DNA of 40,621 nucleotides from CAZLXG01 sp964563585 (lineage in GTDB: Bacteria > Bacteroidota > Bacteroidia > Flavobacteriales > Flavobacteriaceae): the NCBI GenBank assembly GCA_964563585.1, contig CAZLXG010000011.1, positions 1 through 40,621 of the forward strand. The letters run 5' to 3'. Under the pieces are notes generated by a model. That model saw only the letters and a list, made by a program, of their open reading frames with translations, was not told the DNA's origin and did not search any database. Numbering within the stretch: position 1 is the first letter of the stretch; each line of letters starts with the position of its first letter. Below are positions 25,071 through 34,922 of the stretch, piece after piece. Both the position numbers and the translations under genes were made by a program.

Positions 25071-26303
25071 ATGAAACTTAAATACTATGCTTTCTTACTA
25101 ATTTTCACATTAATATGTTCTTGTGATAATGACGATAACGTTGAGTATGAATTTGTTCAGGTAGCAACGCCTCAAATAATGAGTAAAACTGCTTTTAGAA
25201 ATTCGGTAGATATTGTTGCTTCAAAAAGTATTAAAGAAGCAGGTAAAATTTATGTTTATAATGATTACATTTTCATAAGTGAAAAAAATGAAGGTATTCA
25301 TATAATTGATAATAGTAATCCAAAATCACCACATGCAATAAAGTTTATTGAAATTCATGGAAATGAAGATATATCAGTAAAAGATAATTATTTATATGCT
25401 GATAGTGCTACCGATTTATTGGTTTTTGATATTTCTGATATTAATTCGGTAAGTTTGATTGAACGACTAGAAGATGTGTTTGTAATTTACGATTATCAAA
25501 TTCCAGTAGAAGCTGAAGCAGTCGAATATGGTGATTTTAATTATGAAACAGAAATTATTGTTGGCTGGACTTTAGCTTTAGAAAAAAGAGAAATAGTAAA
25601 TACAGATGTGTTTATTGAGTTTGATGCTGCACTAGTAAATGCTGAATCAACCAAAGGACAAGGCGGTTCGTTAGCGCGTTTTCAAATAGTAAATAATTAT
25701 TTATATACTGTAGGGAGTTCTGAAATGGCTATTTTTAATATTCAAAATTTAGCTTCACCATTGTTAGAAGCTACTCAACAAGTTGGATGGAGAATAGAAA
25801 CTATGTTTCAATCTGAAAATTACCTGTATTTAGGAAGTACAAACGGTATGTATATTTATAGTTTAGAAAACCCATCAGAGCCAACGTATATTTCAGAGTT
25901 CACACATTGGGAATTATGCGACCCAGTAGTTGTTGATGGAGATTATGCGTATCTAACATTAAGAGGAGGGAATAGATGCGGTGTGGAAGAAAGTGTTTTA
26001 GAAGTTATTGATATAAGTGATAAATATAACCCTTCACTTGTGGGAATGTATCCATTAGATAATCCTTATGGGTTAGGAGTAAAAGGTACTAGCTTATTTG
26101 TTTGTGATGATGATTCAGGTTTGAAATTGTTTGATAAAACAAACCCGTTAGAATTACAATTATTAAAAACTTATGATAATGTGCAATCTAAAGATGTTAT
26201 TCCTTTAGAGAATACATTAATAATAATTGGTAATAATACATTGTATCAATATAAATATGTAGATAATGGTGTGGAACTGTTAAGTGCTTATTCGTTAAAT
26301 TAA
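25071..26303 (+). CDS. LVIVD-repeat lipoprotein (predicted beta-propeller)
   Basis: 410 residues. A lipoprotein signal has a lipobox ending LICSC (Cys18), followed by acidic DNDDN, which often directs Bacteroidota lipoproteins to the surface. The rest is repeated short units of the LVIVD type: EGIHIIDNSNPKSP, DLLVFDISDINS, EMAIFNIQNLASP, GMYIYSLENPSEP, VLEVIDISDKYNP and GLKLFDKTNPLEL. This implies a propeller of roughly six to seven blades. The function is unknown. A strong terminator follows, so it is monocistronic and probably under its own regulator. Confidence 0.82.
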   Translation: MKLKYYAFLLIFTLICSCDNDDNVEYEFVQVATPQIMSKTAFRNSVDIVASKSIKEAGKIYVYNDYIFISEKNEGIHIIDNSNPKSPHAIKFIEIHGNEDISVKDNYLYADSATDLLVFDISDINSVSLIERLEDVFVIYDYQIPVEAEAVEYGDFNYETEIIVGWTLALEKREIVNTDVFIEFDAALVNAESTKGQGGSLARFQIVNNYLYTVGSSEMAIFNIQNLASPLLEATQQVGWRIETMFQSENYLYLGSTNGMYIYSLENPSEPTYISEFTHWELCDPVVVDGDYAYLTLRGGNRCGVEESVLEVIDISDKYNPSLVGMYPLDNPYGLGVKGTSLFVCDDDSGLKLFDKTNPLELQLLKTYDNVQSKDVIPLENTLIIIGNNTLYQYKYVDNGVELLSAYSLN

Positions 26304-26329
26304 TAGAAATTGTATATTACAAATAAACG

Positions 26330-26351
26330 AACCCTGTCTAAGCACAGGGTT
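26330..26351 (+). terminator. Terminator after the LVIVD gene
   Basis: AACCCTGT / ACAGGGTT with a 6-nt loop, followed by a T run, 27 nt after the stop codon. Confidence 0.85.
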
Positions 26352-26395
26352 TTTTATTTGCAGAGTAATCTGTACAATTAAAAAAAAATACTTTT

Positions 26396-26403
26396 TATAT
26401 TTG
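26396..26403 (+). promoter_or_regulatory. Candidate -7 box for the membrane-protein gene
   Basis: TATATTTG matches TAnnTTTG exactly, 28 nt before the ATG at 26432. No clear TTG lies 17-23 nt upstream. Confidence 0.45.
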
Positions 26404-26431
26404 AAGTATAATACTAACCAAACCATACAAA

Positions 26432-27214
26432 ATGAATACAGTTATTAGTTTATTAGAAAAAATAGACCGCGCCAAAGATTTAGATTTTGGAACCATTTTT
26501 AGTGAATCTATCGAGTTGTTTAAAAAAACATGGATTCAAGGATTTTTATTACAATTGTTTACGCTTATTGTTATGTTGCCATTAATTATTGTTTTATATA
26601 TGCCATTAATAGGTGTGATCATTGCACAACAGGAAAGTAGTTATAATGATAATGAAGCATTAAGTACTTTTTTTGGAGGTATGTCTATACTCTATATTTT
26701 GTTTGTCATAGTTGGTGTTTTTGTTTTAGGAGCTATTTCGGTAGCCTTAAACGCTGCTTTTTTTCGAATAATGAAAAAATTAGATAATAACGAACAAGTT
26801 TTGACTGCAGACTTCTTTTACTTTATAAAAGGAAAGTATTTAAGTAAAACGTTTATGTTGATGCTTGTTTCTATTTTAATAGTGATTCCATCAGCGTTTT
26901 TATGTTATATACCATTAATTTATGCTATTGTTCCTTTGTCATTTTTCGTAATAATATTTGCATTTAATCCAGAGTTTAGTGTGGGCGATATTGTAAAAGC
27001 CAGTTTTAAATTGGGAAATAAAAAGTGGTTAATATCCTTCGGCTTATTCGTTGTGAGTTATATATGTGTACTAGTTTTATCAATGGTAACATGTGGGGTA
27101 GGTTCATTATTTTTACAACCGTTTTTGTTTCATCCTTTGTATTTAATATATAAAAATGTTATAGGTTTTGAAGACAATAATCTTATTGAAGAAATAGGAA
27201 CTTCAACTGAATAA
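26432..27214 (+). CDS. Polytopic membrane protein of unknown function
   Basis: 260 residues. The N-terminus is amphipathic and cytoplasmic (KDLDFGTIFSESIELFKKTW), followed by about six membrane helices arranged as hairpins (about 37-65, 85-115, 138-180 and 200-235) and an acidic C-terminal tail. The layout, an N-terminal motif before the first helix and a repeat-like VGDIVKASFKLGNKKWLI segment near the third pair, resembles the DUF4013/glycerophosphodiesterase-membrane-domain-like families, but I do not recognise a specific one. It stands alone between two terminators. Confidence 0.7.
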   Translation: MNTVISLLEKIDRAKDLDFGTIFSESIELFKKTWIQGFLLQLFTLIVMLPLIIVLYMPLIGVIIAQQESSYNDNEALSTFFGGMSILYILFVIVGVFVLGAISVALNAAFFRIMKKLDNNEQVLTADFFYFIKGKYLSKTFMLMLVSILIVIPSAFLCYIPLIYAIVPLSFFVIIFAFNPEFSVGDIVKASFKLGNKKWLISFGLFVVSYICVLVLSMVTCGVGSLFLQPFLFHPLYLIYKNVIGFEDNNLIEEIGTSTE

Positions 27215-27233
27215 AATTTATTTTAATCATATT

Positions 27234-27265
27234 AAACCTGCATTTATAACCTTAAATGTAGGTTT
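27234..27265 (+). terminator. Terminator upstream of topA
   Basis: AAACCTGCATTTA pairs with TAAATGTAGGTTT (one G-T pair) around a 6-nt loop, followed by a T run. It lies 20 nt after the membrane-protein stop codon. Confidence 0.8.
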
Positions 27266-27324
27266 TTTTATTAAAATAGTTCACAGATAATCTGCAAAAC
27301 CGTGCAGATAAACTTTTTTTCATA

Positions 27325-27332
27325 TACATTTG
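27325..27332 (+). promoter_or_regulatory. Candidate -7 box for topA
   Basis: TACATTTG matches TAnnTTTG exactly and ends 19 nt before the topA ATG. The -33 region has no good TTG. Confidence 0.45.
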
Positions 27333-27351
27333 TAGCTTCAAAAAATGAAGT

Positions 27352-29841
27352 ATGGCGAAGAATTTAGTAATTGTAGAGTCACCAGCAAAGGCTAAAACTA
27401 TTGAAAAATTTCTAGGAAAAAATTTCAAAGTAGAGTCTAGTTTTGGACATATATCTGATCTTCCTTCAAAGGAATTAGGTGTTGATGTAGAAGGTGATTT
27501 TAAACCAAAATATGAAGTTTCTAAAGATAAGAAAGCAGTTGTAAAAAAACTGAAAGACCTAGCGAAAAAAGCAGAAATGGTTTGGTTGGCTAGTGATGAA
27601 GATAGAGAGGGTGAAGCGATTGCATGGCATTTAGCCGAAACTTTAAAATTAGATAAAGAAAAAACAAAACGTATAGTTTTTCACGAGATTACTAAAGCTG
27701 CTATTCAAAAAGCAATTGAAAATCCACGAGGAATTGATTATGATTTGGTAGATGCACAACAAGCCCGTCGTGTATTAGATAGAATAGTTGGTTATGAGCT
27801 TTCACCAGTATTATGGAGGAAAGTAAAAGGCGGTTTATCGGCAGGAAGAGTACAATCTGTTTCTGTTCGCTTAATTGTTGAGAAAGAAAGAGAAATTCAA
27901 GGATTTAATCCAGTTGCATCATATAGAGTTGATGCAGAATTTTCAAATGAAAACGGAAAAATTTTCAAAGCGAAATTACCAAAGAATTTTTCTTCAAAAG
28001 AAGAAGCTCAAGCATTTTTAAATTCAAATAAAGCAGCAGATTTTAAAGTTGCAGATTTAGAGAAAAAGCCAGCAAAGAAGTCACCTGCTGCACCATTTAC
28101 AACATCGACTTTACAACAAGAAGCATCACGTAAATTATATTTCTCAGTAAGTAAAACCATGACGATGGCACAACGCCTTTATGAAGCTGGTTTAATTACT
28201 TATATGAGAACTGATAGTGTGAATTTATCTGATGAAGCTAGAAATGGCGCAAAAGCAGAAATAAAATCTGCTTACGGTTCAGAATATAGTAATCCACGAA
28301 ATTATAAAGGAAAATCTAAAGGAGCGCAAGAAGCACATGAGGCGATTCGTCCAACAAATTTCGCAACACATTCTGTAGATATTGATTACGATCAGTCACG
28401 TTTATATGATTTAATATGGAAACGGTCTATTGCATCGCAAATGAGCGAAGCACAATTGGAGCGTACCAATGTGAAAATAAGTGCATCAAAACATAATACA
28501 TTGTTTTCATCAAATGGAGAAGTTATTAAATTTGATGGTTTTCTTAAAGTATATTTAGAGGGAACAGATGATGAAAATGAAGAGCAAGAAGGTATGTTGC
28601 CTGCTTTAAAAGTTAATGAAATACTTCTTAATAATTATATCACAGCAACCGAGCGTTATACGCGTCCGCCAGCAAGATTTACCGAGGCTTCTTTAGTTAA
28701 GAAACTTGAGGAATTAGGTATTGGTCGTCCGTCTACATATGCACCAACTATTTCAACAATTCAAAATAGAAATTATGTTGAAAAAGGAGCAGTAGAAGGA
28801 GTTGAACGTAAATATGTTCAATTAGTTTTAAAAAGTGATACTTTAAAAGAAAACGAGCTTTCTGAAAAGGTAGGTTCTGATAAAGGTAAATTAGTGCCAA
28901 CAGATATTGGTATGATTGTAACCGACTTTTTAGTAAAGAATTTTGATGCTATTTTAGATTATAATTTTACCGCAAAAGTAGAAGCAGATTTTGATGAGAT
29001 AGCAGAGGGTAAAGTTAATTGGACTGAAATGATGAAAGATTTTTATAAAGACTTTCATCCACATGTGGTTGATGTTCAGGAAAATGCTGAAAGAGAATCT
29101 GGAGAACGCATTCTTGGTAAAGACCCCAAAACTGGTAAGCAAGTAAGTGTACGTTTAGGTAAGTTTGGACCTATGGTTCAAATAGGAACTGTTGATGATG
29201 AAGATAAACCAAGTTTTGCAAGTTTAAGTCCAGACCAACAATTAAACTCTATAACTTTTGAAGAAGCTATGGATTTATTTCAGCTTCCAAAGAATTTAGG
29301 AGTATATGAAGGTGAAGATATTCTTGTTAATAATGGTCGTTTCGGACCTTATGTTAAGTTTGGAAGTGTCTTTGTTTCATTGCCAAAAGGGGTGGATCCA
29401 TTAAGTGTTGAACTTGATGAGGCTATTGTTTTAATTAAAGAAAAGCAAAAAGCAGACGCGCCTATATATATGTATAAAGAATTACCTGTTCAAAAAGGTA
29501 AAGGGCGTTTTGGACCATTTATTAAATGGAACAATATGTTTATCAATGTGAATAAAAAATATGATTGGGATAATTTATCTGATGATGATATCGTTGAATT
29601 GATTGAAGTTAAAATTCAAAAAGAAATAGATAAGGTTATTCATAATTGGGAAGAAGAAGGTATTAGAGTTGAAAAAGCACGTTGGGGAAGGCATAATGTT
29701 TTAAAAGGAAAAATAAAAGTTGAGCTTGCTAAAACTATAGATGTTTCGGATATGACTTTAGATGAAGCTAAAGCACTTATTGAAGCTAAAACTCCTAAGA
29801 AAAAAGCAAGAAAGAAAAAAACCACTACAAAAAAGAAATAA
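27352..29841 (+). CDS. topA: DNA topoisomerase I
   Basis: 829 residues. The N-terminal Toprim domain has LVIVESPAKAKTIEKFL and ASDEDREGEAIAWHL (catalytic acidic cluster). The type IA core carries the active-site tyrosine, Tyr284, in LITYMRTDS. The C-terminal third lacks zinc-finger cysteines. It has repeated GKFGPMVQIG, GRFGPYVKFG and GRFGPFIKW units and a Lys-rich tail (KKKARKKKTTTKKK), as in other Bacteroidota. It relaxes negative supercoils. The next gene begins 24 nt downstream, so the arginase-like gene is probably in the same transcript. Confidence 0.97.
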   Translation: MAKNLVIVESPAKAKTIEKFLGKNFKVESSFGHISDLPSKELGVDVEGDFKPKYEVSKDKKAVVKKLKDLAKKAEMVWLASDEDREGEAIAWHLAETLKLDKEKTKRIVFHEITKAAIQKAIENPRGIDYDLVDAQQARRVLDRIVGYELSPVLWRKVKGGLSAGRVQSVSVRLIVEKEREIQGFNPVASYRVDAEFSNENGKIFKAKLPKNFSSKEEAQAFLNSNKAADFKVADLEKKPAKKSPAAPFTTSTLQQEASRKLYFSVSKTMTMAQRLYEAGLITYMRTDSVNLSDEARNGAKAEIKSAYGSEYSNPRNYKGKSKGAQEAHEAIRPTNFATHSVDIDYDQSRLYDLIWKRSIASQMSEAQLERTNVKISASKHNTLFSSNGEVIKFDGFLKVYLEGTDDENEEQEGMLPALKVNEILLNNYITATERYTRPPARFTEASLVKKLEELGIGRPSTYAPTISTIQNRNYVEKGAVEGVERKYVQLVLKSDTLKENELSEKVGSDKGKLVPTDIGMIVTDFLVKNFDAILDYNFTAKVEADFDEIAEGKVNWTEMMKDFYKDFHPHVVDVQENAERESGERILGKDPKTGKQVSVRLGKFGPMVQIGTVDDEDKPSFASLSPDQQLNSITFEEAMDLFQLPKNLGVYEGEDILVNNGRFGPYVKFGSVFVSLPKGVDPLSVELDEAIVLIKEKQKADAPIYMYKELPVQKGKGRFGPFIKWNNMFINVNKKYDWDNLSDDDIVELIEVKIQKEIDKVIHNWEEEGIRVEKARWGRHNVLKGKIKVELAKTIDVSDMTLDEAKALIEAKTPKKKARKKKTTTKKK

Positions 29842-29865
29842 ATTTAATTAAAACGTTTTCCCTCA

Positions 29866-31032
29866 ATGAATTTTAATTTTCTGTCTCCTGTTTCAGATTT
29901 GGTGTTAGCACATAACGAGTTGCTATCATCTCAAGCGCTAGGGCAAAAATTAAAAATTCATTCTAATCAAAATGGCATTCCAGATTTAGAAAATGTAAGC
30001 ATCGCAATTCTTGGTGTTTTAGAAAACCGAAATGATGTTAATTATATTGGAGAAGAATTTCAATTAAACGAAATACGAAAATCACTTTATGCACTTTTTC
30101 CAGGAAATTGGAATACAGCTATTGCAGATTTAGGTGATATTAATAAGGGAGAAAGTGTTGAAGATACCTATTTTGCTTTAAAAACTACCATTAGTATTTT
30201 ATTAAAAAGAAATATTATACCTATAATAATAGGAGGCACTCAAGACTTAACGTATGCAAATTATAGAGCGTACGATTTGTTAACGCCAATGGTAAATATT
30301 GTAAATATAGATAGTGAATTTAATTTAGGCGATTCTGCAAAGCCAATAAAGAATAATAGTTTTGTTGGTAAAATTATATTAGATGAGCCATACAATCTAT
30401 TTAATTATGCAACTATTGGTTATCAAACCTATTTTAATTCGCAAGAAGAAATAGATTTAATGGATAAGCTTTATTTTGAATCTTATCGTTTAGGACAAAT
30501 TTCAAAAGACATTACTATTGTAGAACCTGTATTACGAGATGCTAATATTGTTAGTATCGATTTAAATTCAGTAAAAGGGTCTGAGGTAAGTTTAAATCAA
30601 AAACACTCACCAAATGGTTTAGATGGAAAAGAAATTTGTACCATAGCACGTTACGCAGGTATAAGTAATAAGGTGACATCGTTGGGGATTTATGAATATA
30701 AACCTTCAAAAGATGACGAAATAACGGCTATGTTAATCTCACAAATTATTTGGTACTTTATAGAAGGTGTTAATCTAAGAATTAAAGATGATGTTTTTAT
30801 TGATGAGAAAGATTATCAAAAATTCATAACTTTAGTAGATTCACAAGAGTTAGTGTTTTACAAGAGTAATAAAACGGGAAGATGGTGGATTGAAATTCCT
30901 TTTTTAAGTGAAATTAATAATAAATTGAAGAGACATACGTTATTACCATGCACACATCAAGATTATTTAGACGCATGTAGTAATAAGACACCAGATCGTT
31001 GGCATAAAGCATTTCAAAAGAATTGCTTGTAG
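29866..31032 (+). CDS. Arginase/formimidoylglutamase-fold protein with a degraded metal site
   Basis: 388 residues with arginase-superfamily layout. True members bind two Mn ions through GG(x)H(D/E), DxHxD and SxDxD motifs. Here these read GGTQD (123-127, His replaced by Gln), D149-S-E-F-N (His and second Asp lost) and SIDLNS (230-235, final acid lost). Other fold landmarks remain (IPIIIGGTQDLTYANY, NIVNIDSEFNLGDS, GLDGKEICTIARYAG). Activity as an amidinohydrolase is therefore unlikely. It lies between topA and gldK, the position where flavobacterial gld operons usually carry an arginase-family gene. A structural or regulatory role linked to gliding/T9SS is inference. The frame is intact, so it is not a decaying gene. 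Confidence 0.8.
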   Translation: MNFNFLSPVSDLVLAHNELLSSQALGQKLKIHSNQNGIPDLENVSIAILGVLENRNDVNYIGEEFQLNEIRKSLYALFPGNWNTAIADLGDINKGESVEDTYFALKTTISILLKRNIIPIIIGGTQDLTYANYRAYDLLTPMVNIVNIDSEFNLGDSAKPIKNNSFVGKIILDEPYNLFNYATIGYQTYFNSQEEIDLMDKLYFESYRLGQISKDITIVEPVLRDANIVSIDLNSVKGSEVSLNQKHSPNGLDGKEICTIARYAGISNKVTSLGIYEYKPSKDDEITAMLISQIIWYFIEGVNLRIKDDVFIDEKDYQKFITLVDSQELVFYKSNKTGRWWIEIPFLSEINNKLKRHTLLPCTHQDYLDACSNKTPDRWHKAFQKNCL

Positions 31033-31115
31033 TAGACAAAAGGTGGTCAAAGTGTTCTTTTTATCGGTAAAATGTAATTTTTTTACGACGAAATGTAAAT
31101 TTTATTGATAAATAG

Positions 31116-31146
31116 TTGTTTTATTAAAAATATATAAATATGTTTA
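31116..31146 (+). promoter_or_regulatory. Candidate promoter of gldKLMN
   Basis: TTG (31116-31118), a 20-nt spacer, then TATGTTTA (31139-31146), one base off TAnnTTTG. It is 43 nt before the gldK start, in the 157-nt gap after the arginase-like gene. Confidence 0.4.
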
Positions 31147-31189
31147 CGCTCTCAAAATTGAAGCTTAAATAATTAACCTCGAGTTTTAT

Positions 31190-32560
31190 ATGGATATGAA
31201 GAAGTTTATATTATTAACCGCAGTATTATTACTATTAGCTAGTTGTGGCTCTAAAGATAGAGGTGAATTAGTTGGAGTAGAAGGAAAAAAATGGCATCCA
31301 GAAAAGCCTTATGGAATGGAACTTGTTCCTGGTGGCGCATTTATTATGGGTAAAGCCGATGATGATCTTGCAGGAATACATGATGCACCAGCTAAAACAG
31401 TTACTGTTAGAGCATTTTATATGGATGCAACAGAAATTACAAATAGCGAATACAGGCAATTTGTTAATTGGGTTAGAGACTCAATTGTTAGAATGAAGCT
31501 TGCTATTTTAGCAGATGATATTGGTAAAGTTCCAGAAGATGGAGGTATTGGTGAGTTTGCATTTAAAGATGCAGATACAGCAAATATGTCTGTTTATGAA
31601 AAGTATATGTTTGAAAACTATACAGGCTTAGGTCCAACAGGGTATGAAGGAAGAAAATTAAATAAAGATGTAGATTTAATTTTTGATACTGCTGAATATC
31701 CAGATGAATGGTATGCTGAAATAATGGATACTATGTATTTACCATTAGAAGAATCTTATAATGGACAACGTACTTGGGATGTGAAAAAGTTTAAATTCCA
31801 GTACAGCTATATGGATATTCAAGAAGCTGCTAAAAAAAGAGGAGTAAAACGTAAAGATGTTATTATAAAAGAAGAAATTGAAGTTTATCCAGATACTACA
31901 GTTTGGATTAGAGATTTCGCATATTCTTATAACGAACCTATGCATAACGATTATTTTTGGCATGATGCTTATAGTGATTACCCAGTTGTAGGACTTACTT
32001 GGAAACAAGCAAAAGCTTTTTGTGAGTGGAGAACTATTAACAAGAATTCATATCAAAAATCTAAAAAATCAGCTTTTGTAAATACTTTTAGATTGCCTTC
32101 AGAGGCAGAATGGGAGTATGCAGCAAGAGGTGGTTTACAAGCAGCAACGTACCCTTGGGGCGGGCCTTATACTAAAAGTGATAGAGGTTGTTTTATGGCA
32201 AACTTTAAACCAGTAAGAGGTGATTATGCTGCGGATCAAGCATTGTATACTGTAGAAGCTAAGTCTTACGATCCTAACGATTTTAACTTATATAATATGG
32301 CTGGAAATGTTTCAGAATGGGTGAATGCATCTTACGATCCTTCATCTTATGAATACTCTTCTACAATAAACCCTAGTGTAAATGATAAAGAAAACCAACG
32401 TAAAGTTGTTAGGGGAGGTTCTTGGAAAGATGTAGCTTACTTTTTACAAGTTAGTTCTAGAGATTACGAATATGCAGATTCTGCAAGAAGTTATATAGGA
32501 TTTAGAACCGTTCAAGATTATATGGGGACACAAGTAACTAAAAACGGTAAAAACAAATAA
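31190..32560 (+). CDS. gldK: Gliding motility / T9SS lipoprotein GldK
   Basis: 456 residues with a lipoprotein signal ending LLASC (Cys19). Either ATG, 31190 or 31196, could be used. The body is a formylglycine-generating-enzyme-like (sulfatase-modifying) fold: GMELVPGGAFIMG, YPVVGLTWKQAKAFCEWR, FRLPSEAEWEYAARGG, NVSEWVNASYDP and VVRGGSWKD. In GldK/PorK this fold is structural: with GldN it forms the large periplasmic ring attached to the outer membrane of the type IX secretion system. First gene of gldK-gldL-gldM-gldN. Confidence 0.96.
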   Translation: MDMKKFILLTAVLLLLASCGSKDRGELVGVEGKKWHPEKPYGMELVPGGAFIMGKADDDLAGIHDAPAKTVTVRAFYMDATEITNSEYRQFVNWVRDSIVRMKLAILADDIGKVPEDGGIGEFAFKDADTANMSVYEKYMFENYTGLGPTGYEGRKLNKDVDLIFDTAEYPDEWYAEIMDTMYLPLEESYNGQRTWDVKKFKFQYSYMDIQEAAKKRGVKRKDVIIKEEIEVYPDTTVWIRDFAYSYNEPMHNDYFWHDAYSDYPVVGLTWKQAKAFCEWRTINKNSYQKSKKSAFVNTFRLPSEAEWEYAARGGLQAATYPWGGPYTKSDRGCFMANFKPVRGDYAADQALYTVEAKSYDPNDFNLYNMAGNVSEWVNASYDPSSYEYSSTINPSVNDKENQRKVVRGGSWKDVAYFLQVSSRDYEYADSARSYIGFRTVQDYMGTQVTKNGKNK

Positions 32561-32631
32561 TCAATCACAATAATAATAACTATTAATTTAACCTACTTAA
32601 GTATTTATACTTAAAATTAAAACCGAAAATT

Positions 32632-33270
32632 ATGGCAAAGTCAAAAGCAAACAAGAAATTTATGAATATGTCTTACGGACTAGGAGCAGCAATTGTAATA
32701 ATTGGAGCACTATTCAAGATTATTCACTTCGAAATTGGACCTTTAACAGGTAACGTAATGTTAACTATAGGTCTTGTTACTGAAGCAATTATTTTTACAC
32801 TTTCAGCATTCGAACCAGTTGATGATGAATTAGATTGGTCGTTAGTATACCCTGAATTAGCAAGTGGACAACAAGCTACTGGTAAAAAAGAAGAAAGCAC
32901 TCAAGGTATGTTATCTAAAAAATTAGATGATTTATTAAAAGAAGCAAAAATTGATGGCGAATTAATGGCTAGTTTAGGAGATAGCATTAAAAACTTTGAA
33001 GGAGCAGCAAAAAACATATCATCTACTATAGATTCTGTTGAAGCTACTAAAAAGTATGGTGAAGAGTTATCTTTAGCTGCATCACAAATGGAGTCTTTAA
33101 ATAGCTTATACAAAACACAATTAGAAAGCGCTAGTCGTCAATCTTCAATTAACGAAGAATCTGCTGAAAATGCTGCTAAATTAAAAGAGCAAATGCAAGC
33201 TTTAGCTTCTAACTTATCATCATTAAATGGTGTTTATGGAGGTATGTTAACTGCAATGAATAAAAACTAA
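32632..33270 (+). CDS. gldL: Gliding motility / T9SS inner-membrane motor protein GldL
   Basis: 212 residues. Two N-terminal membrane helices (about 16-33 and 39-58) are followed by a cytoplasmic coiled-coil region rich in Ala/Ser/Glu. Residues reported as important in Flavobacterium johnsoniae GldL (Tyr13, Lys27, His30, Glu49) appear here at Tyr15, Lys29, His32 and Glu51, a constant +2 offset. The proton-driven GldLM rotary motor should therefore be functional. It lies 71 nt after gldK and 46 nt before gldM. Confidence 0.95.
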   Translation: MAKSKANKKFMNMSYGLGAAIVIIGALFKIIHFEIGPLTGNVMLTIGLVTEAIIFTLSAFEPVDDELDWSLVYPELASGQQATGKKEESTQGMLSKKLDDLLKEAKIDGELMASLGDSIKNFEGAAKNISSTIDSVEATKKYGEELSLAASQMESLNSLYKTQLESASRQSSINEESAENAAKLKEQMQALASNLSSLNGVYGGMLTAMNKN

Positions 33271-33316
33271 TTAGGAGTTATCCCAAATTAATAATTAACC
33301 AAAAAACTAATTAGAC

Positions 33317-34882
33317 ATGGCAGGAGGAAGTTTATCACCTAGACAGAAAATGATTAACTTGATGTATTTAATATTTATAGCGATGCTAGCTTTAAATATG
33401 TCAAAAGAAGTGCTTTCAGCATTTGGATTAATGAACGAAAAGCTAACCGAATCTAATACAGCAGCTACATCACGTAACGCAAGTTTTATGGAAGGTTTAG
33501 CTCAAAAAGCGGCAGACCAGCCAGCTAAATATGAGCCTTTAAAAGCTAAAGCAGACCAAATTAAAACTTTGGCATCTACTTTTGATTCGTATTTAAACGA
33601 TTTAAAAAGTAAAATGACTGCTAAAATTGATGATCCTACGGATTATGAGATTATGGATAAAGGTGATTACCTTGATGAAAATTTCTTTAAAGGAGATAAG
33701 GTAAAGGAAGAAGGACAAGAGTTTTTAGCACAAATTTCTGCATTTAGAGATGGTGTTGCAAAAGTTTTATCTGATGATAAAAATATGCAAGGAGTTGTTA
33801 AAGATGTTCAAAATAAATTCTCTACTGAAGAAGTTTCAAACAGAGACGGAGTTAAACAAAGTTGGTTAGATTACCATTATAAAGGATTTCCTTTAGTGGC
33901 ATCTTTAACTAAAATGACACAACTTCAAGCAGATATTAAAACTACTGAATCTGAAGTATTATCAAATATGATGCAAGGAACGCTTTCTAGTGAAGTGTCT
34001 ATGACAAATTATACTACTTTATTAGAAACTTCAAAATCAGCTTACTTTAATGGTGAGATATTTGACGGAGAAATTGTTTTAGGTAGAACAGATGAATCTA
34101 CAAAACCAAACAGAGTTGAATTAACCTTAGATGGTAGAAAACTTGTTGAAGGTAAAGACTTTACTATAGAAGGTGGTAAAGTGAAATTGAAATTTAATTC
34201 TGGAAATCCAGGTGAACATAAAATTGAAGGTAATTTAATTTTTGCTCAAGATGGAGAAGAAATTGAAGTTCCTATAAAAACTTCATTTGCAACGGTGCCA
34301 AAACCAAATGCAGCAACTATTTCTGCAGATAAAATGAATGTAGTATATAGAGGTGTTAAAAACCCAATGACTATTTCTTTTGCTGGTGTTTCGAATAATA
34401 AAGTAGTTGCAAATGCACAAGGATTATTTAGAGTTAGAGGTAGTAGATACATTATGGATGCTACTAGAATTAAAGGTAGAGAAGTAACTATTAATGTTAC
34501 TGGTACATTACCAGATGGACAAAGAGTGTCTGATAATGCAAAATTCAGAATTAAAGATTTACCAAAACCAACAGGTACAATTAGAGGTGAAGATGGTGCA
34601 ATAAAAATGCAACGTAAGAGTCTTGAGATTTCTACTATTGGAGCTAAATTTGATGATTTCGATTTCGAATTACCATTACGTGTTACAGGATTTAAATTTA
34701 AAGTTCTTGGTCAACCAACAATAAATGTTAGTGGAAGTAAGTTAGATAGTAGAGCAAAAGGAGCGTTGCGTAAAGCAAAACGTGGATCTGCTGTTCAAAT
34801 ATTTGATATTGTTGCTAAAGCTAATGGTGTTAGTGTGATACTTAAAAAAGTATCTCCAGTATTTGTTGAGCTTACAAACTAA
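33317..34882 (+). CDS. gldM: Gliding motility / T9SS motor shaft protein GldM
   Basis: 521 residues. The short N-terminus GGSLSPRQKM includes the conserved Arg9 that sits in the GldL ring, and one membrane helix (about 12-32) follows. The long periplasmic part has a helical first domain (to about 220) and then three beta-domains (DGEIVLGRTDESTKPN, PNAATISADKMNVVYRGVKNP, LPKPTGTIRGEDG). This is the dimeric periplasmic shaft that transmits torque from the inner membrane to the GldKN ring. Length and domain order match the family. Confidence 0.96.
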   Translation: MAGGSLSPRQKMINLMYLIFIAMLALNMSKEVLSAFGLMNEKLTESNTAATSRNASFMEGLAQKAADQPAKYEPLKAKADQIKTLASTFDSYLNDLKSKMTAKIDDPTDYEIMDKGDYLDENFFKGDKVKEEGQEFLAQISAFRDGVAKVLSDDKNMQGVVKDVQNKFSTEEVSNRDGVKQSWLDYHYKGFPLVASLTKMTQLQADIKTTESEVLSNMMQGTLSSEVSMTNYTTLLETSKSAYFNGEIFDGEIVLGRTDESTKPNRVELTLDGRKLVEGKDFTIEGGKVKLKFNSGNPGEHKIEGNLIFAQDGEEIEVPIKTSFATVPKPNAATISADKMNVVYRGVKNPMTISFAGVSNNKVVANAQGLFRVRGSRYIMDATRIKGREVTINVTGTLPDGQRVSDNAKFRIKDLPKPTGTIRGEDGAIKMQRKSLEISTIGAKFDDFDFELPLRVTGFKFKVLGQPTINVSGSKLDSRAKGALRKAKRGSAVQIFDIVAKANGVSVILKKVSPVFVELTN

Positions 34883-34922
34883 AAATATTGGGTAAAACCT
34901 AATAATTAAAAGTATTAAGAAG

